A stretch of DNA of 64,000 bases from Candidatus Xianfuyuplasma coldseepsis (GTDB lineage: Bacteria; Bacillota_I; Bacilli_A; Izemoplasmatales; Izemoplasmataceae). The DNA lies in NCBI RefSeq assembly GCF_014023125.1, contig NZ_CP048914.1, positions 496,001 to 560,000 of the forward strand. The letters are read 5' to 3'. The stretch's first letter is position 1; each line of letters begins with the position of its first letter. The position numbers and the translations under genes are program-made. Under the pieces are notes generated by a model. It did not search any database. It was given only the letters and a program-made list of their open reading frames with translations, and had not been told where the DNA came from. Of this stretch, positions 35,335-42,308 are shown in pieces.

Positions 35335-35847
35335 ATGATGTGGTCGTATATCAAATTACGCTATAAACTATTTGTGGTCCTGTTACTGTTTTGGTTTCTT
35401 CTTCAACTGAATGTTCGATTGGAAACCATCCTCTTAGGAGTGCTTGTCAGTGCTTTTATTACTGTTAGTAGCTATAATGTGCTATATGATGAACAGGGGT
35501 ATCGGTATCATGGGATTCGATTTGGAGCGTTGGTTCGATATATTGTCATGTTATTTATTGAGATCTATCGAGCTGGTTTTCGTTATATAACCAATCTACT
35601 ATTTCGACATTATGAACCCGTTGTATTTACCATGCATCTTGATGTCGATGATCCGGTATTACTTAGTATCATTGCCAACTCGATTACATTAACGCCAGGA
35701 ACCATCTCGATTGAAGTCGATACGATACACTATATGATCACGGTCATGACGATGGCCAAAAAAGGAACATCGATTAAAGAACTGGAACAACCGATTCACG
35801 ATAAGTTTGAAAAACTTCTGAAACCAAAGGAGGGTTCAAACGTATGA
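35335..35847 (+). CDS. mnhE: Na+/H+ antiporter subunit E (MrpE/MnhE/MbhA)
   Basis: A 170-residue MrpE-family protein: two or three N-terminal membrane segments, then NSITLTPGTISIEVD, the family signature, and a soluble C-terminus. It is the first gene of a seven-gene operon. TAGGAGTGG precedes the ATG. In Mrp complexes this subunit supports assembly of the ion-translocating core. Confidence 0.92.
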   Translation: MMWSYIKLRYKLFVVLLLFWFLLQLNVRLETILLGVLVSAFITVSSYNVLYDEQGYRYHGIRFGALVRYIVMLFIEIYRAGFRYITNLLFRHYEPVVFTMHLDVDDPVLLSIIANSITLTPGTISIEVDTIHYMITVMTMAKKGTSIKELEQPIHDKFEKLLKPKEGSNV

Positions 35848-36122
35848 ATGAAATCATAGATGTCATGTTACTGTTAACACTTTGTGTTCTTGTATTGGCT
35901 ATCTTTGCTAGTTTTATCCGTCTAATTATTGGTCCGACGATTTGGGATCGGATTTTGATGGTGAATCTGATTAGTGTCAAAGTGGTCTTATTCGTTGCGA
36001 TTTATGCCATTTATTTAGATAGTACTTTAATGTTGGATATTGCGATTAGTTATGGTGTTATTGGGTATTTAACCATCACCCTTCTATCCAAATATATCAT
36101 GACAGGAGGGCGTGAACGATGA
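35844..36122 (+). CDS. mnhF: Na+/H+ antiporter subunit F (MrpF/MbhB)
   Basis: A 92-residue protein with three membrane segments. The ASFIRLIIGPTIWDRILMVNLISVK stretch is the MrpF hallmark (R-x-x-x-G-P-x-x-x-D-R). Its ATG overlaps the mnhE stop (ATGA), showing coupled translation. Confidence 0.92.
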   Translation: MNEIIDVMLLLTLCVLVLAIFASFIRLIIGPTIWDRILMVNLISVKVVLFVAIYAIYLDSTLMLDIAISYGVIGYLTITLLSKYIMTGGRER

Positions 36123-36469
36123 CCATTATTCAAGGTGTTTTAATAATAATCTTATTAGTGTTGTCGTGGGGTTTCATCGTCTTTGGCATGGTTTCGGTTT
36201 TTAAATTAAAAAATCTATATACACGAATACTATCTGCAGCGACCATTGATAGCATGGCAAGTTTAACGATTTTAATCGCTTTACTCGTAGCAGGAATCAC
36301 GGAGTATGAGTTTGTGATACGGTTGCTGCTCTTAATTGGCTTCTTACTAATTACGAATCCAATCAGCTCCCATGTAAATATTCGTAGCGCTTATATTACC
36401 GGATATGATGTGCAATCACTACAAAAACATGGCGACAACATAACGGTGGGTGATGTCGATGGATTCTAG
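36119..36469 (+). CDS. mnhG: Na+/H+ antiporter subunit G (MrpG/MbhC)
   Basis: A 116-residue MrpG-family membrane protein: three segments, with FGMVSVFKLKNLYTRILSAATIDS in place of the family's R-x-PD-x-Y-x-R-x-H-A loop, then LLLIGFLLITNPISSH. ATGA overlap with the stop of mnhF. The last 25 residues form a polar tail that overlaps the next start. Confidence 0.9.
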   Translation: MTIIQGVLIIILLVLSWGFIVFGMVSVFKLKNLYTRILSAATIDSMASLTILIALLVAGITEYEFVIRLLLLIGFLLITNPISSHVNIRSAYITGYDVQSLQKHGDNITVGDVDGF

Positions 36470-37040
36470 TGTCATGATCCAATGGATTGCCTATGCACTC
36501 CAGGCCATTCTTATTGTCCTTGCGATTGCGATTGTACTACATAAAAACAATGGTACAATCATCATATTAATCGCTTCTTTCAGTTTGGTAACAGCCAGTT
36601 TATATATCATTAATAAAGCGCCTGATGTAGCAATTGCAGAGATTGCGATAGGGAGTGCAATCATTCCATTAATTTATGTAATAAGCATTTCAAGACAACG
36701 CGAGTTTATTGTCCTTGATAAGACGATGGACGATTTTATTATCACCGATGATCAGTTGTCTGGGATCGGGTATGTTCTCTTACATCGATTAACCGATTTC
36801 TATCATTTGGAGTTAAATATTACCAATGATTCGGGATTGTGTTATTTGGATGAGCATATGGATAAAGTGGTCTGTGAGCAGACCAATGTTGATATGATTG
36901 TATCAAAAGATGAGGTGACGGGAGAGTATATTTTCAAAGGAAAAAAATCCAGTGTTCTCATGCGGCGTTTAGAGACCATTGTACAACCATTTGACAAGAT
37001 AAGGGTCGAACTGTTTGAGGATGGTGATTTTGGTGATTAA
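36459..37040 (+). CDS. MbhD-like (DUF4040) antiporter subunit with soluble C-terminal extension
   Basis: A 193-residue protein. The first about 85 residues have three membrane segments and the INKAPDVAIAEIAIGSAIIPLIYV motif of MbhD/DUF4040, the piece that in ordinary Mrp complexes is the C-terminal part of MrpA. About 105 further residues are soluble (HRLTDFYHLELNITND, DVTGEYIFKGKK-like, VQPFDKIRVELFEDGD) and match nothing I know; MbhD itself is about 95 residues. GGTGGG before the ATG at 36459 favours this start; GTG and ATG codons lie just upstream. It overlaps the mnhG stop. Confidence 0.8.
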   Translation: MDSSVMIQWIAYALQAILIVLAIAIVLHKNNGTIIILIASFSLVTASLYIINKAPDVAIAEIAIGSAIIPLIYVISISRQREFIVLDKTMDDFIITDDQLSGIGYVLLHRLTDFYHLELNITNDSGLCYLDEHMDKVVCEQTNVDMIVSKDEVTGEYIFKGKKSSVLMRRLETIVQPFDKIRVELFEDGDFGD

Positions 37041-37725
37041 AAAAGGATACATCCTTCTATTATTGGTATTTATTCTAACGATGTTTATAATGGTAGCAAC
37101 GGATTTAGAACGTTTATACAATTCATTTGGTCGTCAATATTTTGAAAATAATGGTTTTTTCGAAACCGGATCGCGCAACCTTGTAACAGCAATCTATCTA
37201 GACTATCGTTTAATTGACAGCATCTTTGAAGCGGGTATATTATTGATTGCTGTAGCAGGAATAATCTGGATCAGTAAGCACGATTTATCGGAGAAGAATG
37301 TGGAGTTTATGATTGATCGGTTTAAAACTCCTGATTTGTTTATTACCTTTAGTCGAATTGTATACCCGTTGATGTTACTATTTGGATTTTATGTCATTAT
37401 CAATGGGCATGTATCTCCTGGCGGAGGATTTCAAGGTGGGGCCATTGTCGCAACTGGAATCTTGATCCTCTACTACATTAATAGCGATCGCGAGACAAAC
37501 ATCAAACAAATTGTTACAATTGAAAAATTGGTGTACTTCTTAATTATCCTCGTGGCTTCACTTAGTCTTTTTACCAAAGGTGTGCCATTTACTAATTTCA
37601 TTCCCATCAGTCGTGGTACAGAGATACAGTCATTGTATCTAATTGTATTAAATGTATTGATTGGGTTTAAAGTCGCTCTCGGTCTTTGGACGATTTTTAC
37701 AGCATTTTTAAGGGAGGGACGATAA
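37021..37725 (+). CDS. mnhB: Fused MbhE-MrpB (MbhE+MbhF) antiporter subunit
   Basis: A 234-residue protein. The first half (to about residue 90) has one segment, then RNLVTAIYLDYRLIDSIFEAGILLIAVAGI, the MbhE pattern (in MrpA it is the last part). The second half is MrpB: RIVYPLMLLFGFYVIINGHVSPGGGFQGGAIVATGI and a terminal GFKVALGLW. Start codon choice is uncertain: ATG at 37021, or GTG/TTG codons up to 37033, all inside the end of the previous gene. Confidence 0.85.
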   Translation: MVILVIKKGYILLLLVFILTMFIMVATDLERLYNSFGRQYFENNGFFETGSRNLVTAIYLDYRLIDSIFEAGILLIAVAGIIWISKHDLSEKNVEFMIDRFKTPDLFITFSRIVYPLMLLFGFYVIINGHVSPGGGFQGGAIVATGILILYYINSDRETNIKQIVTIEKLVYFLIILVASLSLFTKGVPFTNFIPISRGTEIQSLYLIVLNVLIGFKVALGLWTIFTAFLREGR

Positions 37726-37726
37726 T

Positions 37727-38062
37727 ATGAATCCAATCCTTACATTTGTGGTTGTCCTAGTAGGTTTTTATGGATTATCCACTAGTAAAAACATTATCAA
37801 AAGTATTTTTTCGGTCACGATTATTGAATCGGGAATTATTTTGTTATTTCTCAATATAGGTAATTTGAATGGTGGAACAATTCCGATTATTACCGATACA
37901 ACAACGACGATTGTGGATCCGTTACCGCAAGCATTAATGATTACCACAATTGTCATTGGGTCGACAGTTACCGCGTTAGCCTTGATGCTGTCAATTAAGG
38001 TTTTTCATCAATACGGTACCTTAGATTGGGCGATTGTATTACGCCGGAAGGACGGTGAATAA
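37727..38062 (+). CDS. mnhC: Na+/H+ antiporter subunit C (MrpC/NuoK-like, MbhG)
   Basis: A 111-residue NuoK-like protein of three membrane segments with GGTIPI, then DPLPQALMITTIVIGSTVTALALML, the MrpC signature with DPLPQALxLTAIVI. GGGAGGG precedes the ATG, which is 2 bases after the stop of the previous gene. Confidence 0.93.
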   Translation: MNPILTFVVVLVGFYGLSTSKNIIKSIFSVTIIESGIILLFLNIGNLNGGTIPIITDTTTTIVDPLPQALMITTIVIGSTVTALALMLSIKVFHQYGTLDWAIVLRRKDGE

Positions 38063-38063
38063 G

Positions 38064-39677
38064 ATGTTGTATGTTCCCGTTTATCTTGTGTTTATTCCGA
38101 TTATAAGCTCGATGATTATCTTTATTTTTAGACAAAAAGCGATATTGTCATTAGCGTTCGTGGCTCAAAGTGTGATGTCTGTTCTAGCAATCTTGTACTT
38201 TGTTCAATATCAAGATGATCTCTCGCAAACGATGTTTACTTTTGGAAACTGGAATCCAATGATCGGCATTGGATTTGTCAATGATTCGATTAGTATGCTG
38301 TTTGTCTTTTTGACGATCTTTATGTGGTGGATGATACTGCTATATACCTTCCATTACCATAACGATCATCGCAATTTCTTGTTTTTCTTGTTATTCTTAG
38401 AGGGGATTTTCCTAGGACTACTCCAAACCAATGATTTGTTTAACATGTTTGTTTTCATTGAATTAATCACAATTATTGTGACGATTTTAGTTGCCTATGA
38501 AAAAGCCGGAAACAGTTTCCGTGCAGCCATTTACTATCTACTGATTAACACCGCTGGGATTTTGTCTTTTCTACTTGGTATCATCCTCATTTACTATTCG
38601 TTTGGTAACATCAATATCACGATTGTAACTTCAATGATGAGCAACGCATCGTTGTCTGATACCTTAACGGTTCGTTTTGCATTTGTGTTGATTATCACGA
38701 GTATTTCTGTGAAATCGGCAATGTTTCCCTTATTCACATGGCTACCCCGAGCTCATGCGGTGGCAAAAAGTGGTGTATCTGCACTACTAAGTGGTATCGT
38801 TGTTAAAGGGGGACTATATGTTTTAATTCGAATGACAATCCTATTTCAACCTGCAGGATATAATATGGATATCATTATTCTCGGTTTAGGTCTGACAACC
38901 GCACTCGTTGGTGTTATATTTGCGATGACGCAAACGGACATTAAACAGATTCTAGCATTTCATACTGTTAGCCAAATTGGAATTATGGTCATTGGAATAT
39001 CGTTTTTAAATGGTGACGGATTTTATGGAGGTGTCCTTCATATTGTCAATCATGCTCTGTTTAAAAGTCTTCTATTCCTTGGGGCTGGTGTCATTATCCA
39101 TAGGTATAAAACGAAAAAGATTCATGATATCCGAGGTGTTTTTAAAACCATGCCACTCCTTAGCATCTTAATGATCATTGGGATGCTATCGATTACGGGT
39201 GCGCCACTATTCAATGGTTTTATCAGTAAATCCATTATTAAGTATGATCTACCACCCTATGCGTACTGGATCTTACAACTTGTGAATCTTGGTACTGCGA
39301 CAAGTTTTGTCAAATTAAGCCAAATCTTTTTTGGACCGAAGGAAACACTAGAATCAAAGGGTACCGTTTTAGAGTATATACCAATGATTCTATTAGCGGG
39401 ATCTTCGATTGTTTTAGGAACGATGCACACCCCAATAATGAACGTTCTACTCAATGTTGATCTATCTTATTACAAGAGTTTCTCCATGCAGTATTTGGGA
39501 GAATATTTGGTTACAATAGCCCTTGGCTATGTTGTGTATCGTTTTATCATTAACACCTATCATAATGCCGTACGAAAAGTACGGGAGTTTATTATATCCT
39601 TTGAAACGGCTAATATTTTATTTCTTAGTTTTCTCAGTGTTATGATCATCTTTTTTGTGCTACTTCCAACATTGTAA
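38064..39677 (+). CDS. mnhD: Na+/H+ antiporter subunit D (MrpD/NuoN-like, MbhH)
   Basis: A 537-residue antiporter-like subunit with about fourteen segments. FVFIELITIIVTILVAYEK carries the conserved membrane Glu, and KSAMFPLFTWLPRAHAVAKSGVSALLSGIVVKGGLYV carries the conserved Lys, with LAFHTVSQIGIMVIG and HIVNHALFKSLLFLGAG following. It is the only large antiporter-type subunit in the operon; the NuoL-like MrpA N-terminal part is absent. The start at 38064 follows the mnhC stop by one base. Confidence 0.93.
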   Translation: MLYVPVYLVFIPIISSMIIFIFRQKAILSLAFVAQSVMSVLAILYFVQYQDDLSQTMFTFGNWNPMIGIGFVNDSISMLFVFLTIFMWWMILLYTFHYHNDHRNFLFFLLFLEGIFLGLLQTNDLFNMFVFIELITIIVTILVAYEKAGNSFRAAIYYLLINTAGILSFLLGIILIYYSFGNINITIVTSMMSNASLSDTLTVRFAFVLIITSISVKSAMFPLFTWLPRAHAVAKSGVSALLSGIVVKGGLYVLIRMTILFQPAGYNMDIIILGLGLTTALVGVIFAMTQTDIKQILAFHTVSQIGIMVIGISFLNGDGFYGGVLHIVNHALFKSLLFLGAGVIIHRYKTKKIHDIRGVFKTMPLLSILMIIGMLSITGAPLFNGFISKSIIKYDLPPYAYWILQLVNLGTATSFVKLSQIFFGPKETLESKGTVLEYIPMILLAGSSIVLGTMHTPIMNVLLNVDLSYYKSFSMQYLGEYLVTIALGYVVYRFIINTYHNAVRKVREFIISFETANILFLSFLSVMIIFFVLLPTL

Positions 39678-39809
39678 CACTACATAAATCAATCCTTTTT
39701 TTCTTGAAACGACAGGTGTAAAAAATATTAAAATATAGGTTGAAGAAGTCTAACTACGAGATGTAATAAATCCTTTCAAACTCTTCAATTTATGGTATAA
39801 TATGATGTA

Positions 39810-39886
39810 CGGAACGTAGCTTAGCTTGGTAGAGCGCTTGGCTGGGGGCCAAGAGGTCGCAGGTTCAAATCCTGTCGTTCCGACCA
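39810..39886 (+). tRNA. tRNA-Pro (anticodon GGG)
   Basis: A full cloverleaf: acceptor stem CGGAACG with CGTTCCG, D stem GCTT with GAGC, anticodon stem CTTGG with CCAAG and loop CTGGGGG giving anticodon GGG, T arm with TTCAAAT, discriminator A and an encoded CCA. A TATAAT box at 39796-39801 lies just upstream. The 130 bases between mnhD and this gene show nothing else I can support. Confidence 0.96.
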
Positions 39887-39897
39887 TTTGATGATAC

Positions 39898-39926
39898 CAG
39901 TAGACGATTATCGTCTACTTTTTTTA
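39898..39926 (+). terminator. Terminator after tRNA-Pro
   Basis: AGTAGACGA pairs with TCGTCTACT across a three-base loop, followed by seven T. Confidence 0.88.
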
Positions 39927-39984
39927 TGCGAATATGGTAAATCAAAAATATCAGGAGTATACTAGAGGTGTAGGAGGTGTTTAT

Positions 39985-40593
39985 ATGAAAAAGATTCTGA
40001 CATCTTTGGTCGTACTCCTTCTTCTTAGCGCGTGCAAACCAAGTCCTGAAGATTATCTCCCCTATAAAGATATTGAGGTGGATGGATACGCGATTTACAC
40101 ACTCGATCAAGGGGGTCTCTTTTGCAACAGTGAATATGCAGATATTTACTACAGTGGTCCGGTGTATAATTATGGATTCACCTTTACTGCGTGTAGTCAT
40201 GATATGAACTACTTTATTAAAGTGAATGATGAGTTTATGTTTCTTGGTGAAGCCATTAACCAAGACATTGTATCACTGGATTCACTCCTGCCTTACCTTG
40301 AGGAAATTCCTCGCGAATCCGAAGAATTTGAAAGTGATGAGGCGGATTACTATTGGTTGGACTTTCATATTAATCACGAAGTTGTCTATGCTTATGCCGG
40401 TGGCGAGTGTGATCAAGCGGGTTCGGAAATCTTTGAGATCAATGGAACGACGTATTCTTATCATGCGACGGGTTGTCTCAAAGATCATATCTTGTATATG
40501 AAAGATGAAGGAATGTATATTCCAGTAGCAACCTTGTTAGCAAATGGTACCATTGATGGAGAATATCTGATACCCTTACTCGATGAAGAATGA
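39985..40593 (+). CDS. Lipoprotein, unknown function (202 aa)
   Basis: A signal peptide of about 16 residues (KKILTSLVVLLLLSAC) ends in a lipobox Cys. The mature part is acidic, with three more Cys-containing segments (LFCNSEYA, TACSHDMN, GECDQAG, TGCLKDH), which could form disulfides, and a TYSYHATGC stretch. TAGGAGGTG supports the ATG at 39985 rather than an earlier one. I do not recognise the family. Confidence 0.75.
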   Translation: MKKILTSLVVLLLLSACKPSPEDYLPYKDIEVDGYAIYTLDQGGLFCNSEYADIYYSGPVYNYGFTFTACSHDMNYFIKVNDEFMFLGEAINQDIVSLDSLLPYLEEIPRESEEFESDEADYYWLDFHINHEVVYAYAGGECDQAGSEIFEINGTTYSYHATGCLKDHILYMKDEGMYIPVATLLANGTIDGEYLIPLLDEE

Positions 40594-40618
40594 AAAAAAG
40601 TCCAAATTGGACTTTTTA
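40593..40618. terminator. Bidirectional terminator
   Basis: AAAAAGTCCAA pairs with TTGGACTTTTT, between the convergent lipoprotein and yjbQ genes. Confidence 0.85.
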
Positions 40619-41011
40619 ATTTGATATAATTTCAACAACTAGATTGCGGGTACGAGGACCGTCAAATTCACAAAAATAAATTCCTTGCCACATCCCTAAA
40701 ACTAACTCGTTTTGATGAACGAGAATCGTTTGATCAACCCCTACTAAAGAGGATTTGATATGGGCGTCGCTGTTTCCTTCTAGATGACGAAACTGTTTCA
40801 TATTGGGAATGATGGTTTCAAGTCCATTAAGCATATCACTCTTTACCGTTGGGTCGGCATTTTCATTGATGGTGATGGCTGCGGTTGTATGTGGTACAAA
40901 CAATACGACGATGCCTTCTTGAATAGCACTTTCTCGTACTAGCTTACGGATATCACTTGTGACATTAATCATTTGATTTTTCTTGTTTGTACGTACTTGT
41001 ATCGTTGTCAT
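40616..41011 (-). CDS. YjbQ/UPF0047 family protein
   Basis: A 131-residue protein of the YjbQ family, sometimes annotated 'secondary thiamine-phosphate synthase'. VLFVPHTTAAITINENADPTVKSDM carries the metal-site His and Glu/Asp, RHLEGNSDAHIKSSLVG follows, and LGMWQGIYFCEFDGPRTR ends it, all typical. Physiological role uncertain. AAGGAGG precedes the ATG, and the ATG overlaps the YcaQ-like stop (ATGA), so the two genes are coupled. Confidence 0.92.
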   Translation of the reverse strand: MTTIQVRTNKKNQMINVTSDIRKLVRESAIQEGIVVLFVPHTTAAITINENADPTVKSDMLNGLETIIPNMKQFRHLEGNSDAHIKSSLVGVDQTILVHQNELVLGMWQGIYFCEFDGPRTRNLVVEIISN

Positions 41012-42177
41012 GGGGATAATACCTCCTTCGGATAATCGATGGATGAAGCCCCGAGGTACGTTGCAAATCGCTGGAGTGCTTCACCCAATAATTGTGTTAG
41101 ATCATTGGTAACCTCAATTCCTTCTTCCCATTGAATCGAGAGAATCGATAAAGGTTTATTCGACTTGTATTTGTTAAATTCAATACGGCCGATAAACCGA
41201 TGGCCGCGGATGATTGGGAGAACATAATATCCCCATTTGCGCTTAGCCTTTGGTGTATAGACTTCCCAAATATAGTCGAAATCAAAGAGATCGAGAATTA
41301 TGGATCGATCCCATATAAGGTTGTCAAGCGGGGCAATAAAGGCAATGGAATCATGTAATTTTATCGGGATATCCAGTGCATCTTTGGGGATGTAGAAGAT
41401 ATCTTTCAATCCTTCAATATGTACTTCTATAATTTTATTTTTTTGTAATAGTCGTTTTAAGGAGGCAGTTCGCTTGGATTTGTTCTTAATATATAATCCA
41501 CTTAAATGATATCCACTTTTATTACGAATAATTCCAGAAGACTGAATGCGTCGAAGAAGGTAAAAGTCTGTGGCTTCTTCCTCAGAATTAAATGGATCCT
41601 CCTCGATAATATTGGGATAGATTTGTTCCATCACTTGATATCGTTTTTGGGTATTCTTTCGACTATGAACTCCGATTTTTCCTTGGTGGAATAAATGATC
41701 AATAGCAACCGTTGACGTTTTTGTTTTACTCCAATAATATGAGATGTGATCACCAAGATGAATATCCTTCGATAAAATTGGGCCGTTTTGTTGAATGATG
41801 TGATAGACTTCATCGGTAATTTGATGGACATCAAAATCGAAGTACTTTTGGAGTCCCTTTGCATTTTGTCGTGCACGATAGTCGCGAACACGCGTGAAAT
41901 GAGGTATGTATTTCGATTCATAGATACACATTTGTTTTTCCCATCCATCCACTAAATAACGATCTTGATATAATGCGTCGGATAATTGATTTTTGGTAAA
42001 CCCCTGTATCCGCGATTGCAGTACTAGTTCAGGATTGGTGCCTACAACATTCAATGGATCAAACTGAATGCATTGTAATCGCTCAAAAACACCTTGTAAG
42101 GTGAACGAGTCAGGTGTGTTTATATTGTGGTAGTTTATTACGTATTGTTGTGCTTCATCTTTTGTCCATTGGATCAT
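41008..42177 (-). CDS. YcaQ/AlkX-family winged-helix DNA glycosylase
   Basis: A 389-residue protein of the HTH_42 family, whose known members (YcaQ/AlkX, AlkZ) remove crosslinked or alkylated bases from DNA. The N-terminal LQCIQFDPLNVVG holds the Gln-hydrophobic-Asp motif typical of the YcaQ branch, VDGWEKQMCIYESKYIPHFTRVRDYR follows, and the C-terminus has FIAPLDNLIWDRSIILDLFDFDYIWEVYTP with GYYVLPIIRGHRFIGRIE. It is first in a two-gene unit with the YjbQ gene. DNA crosslink repair is inferred from the family. Confidence 0.88.
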   Translation of the reverse strand: MIQWTKDEAQQYVINYHNINTPDSFTLQGVFERLQCIQFDPLNVVGTNPELVLQSRIQGFTKNQLSDALYQDRYLVDGWEKQMCIYESKYIPHFTRVRDYRARQNAKGLQKYFDFDVHQITDEVYHIIQQNGPILSKDIHLGDHISYYWSKTKTSTVAIDHLFHQGKIGVHSRKNTQKRYQVMEQIYPNIIEEDPFNSEEEATDFYLLRRIQSSGIIRNKSGYHLSGLYIKNKSKRTASLKRLLQKNKIIEVHIEGLKDIFYIPKDALDIPIKLHDSIAFIAPLDNLIWDRSIILDLFDFDYIWEVYTPKAKRKWGYYVLPIIRGHRFIGRIEFNKYKSNKPLSILSIQWEEGIEVTNDLTQLLGEALQRFATYLGASSIDYPKEVLSP

Positions 42178-42308
42178 CAGCTGTCCTCCTCAATTACCTT
42201 CATTATATCATAGGTTTTCCCGACTTTATGATGGTTTTTGTGAGGAAATATGATAGACTATATTTGAGTAATACACTGTGATAACAAAACGAATTAGGAG
42301 GAATGACA

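Noticed and set aside
39678-39809. Hydrogenase or ferredoxin genes completing an Mbh-like complex
   Set aside because: The bases after mnhD hold only a tRNA promoter and no coding frame; downstream genes are unrelated.
39810-39886. tRNA-Pro as an attachment site of an integrated element
   Set aside because: No integrase, no direct repeat of the tRNA 3' end and no phage-like genes are seen on either side.
39865-40263. A 132-codon frame on the minus strand crossing the end of tRNA-Pro
   Set aside because: It overlaps the tRNA, its terminator and a lipoprotein gene with good signals, so it is a chance frame.
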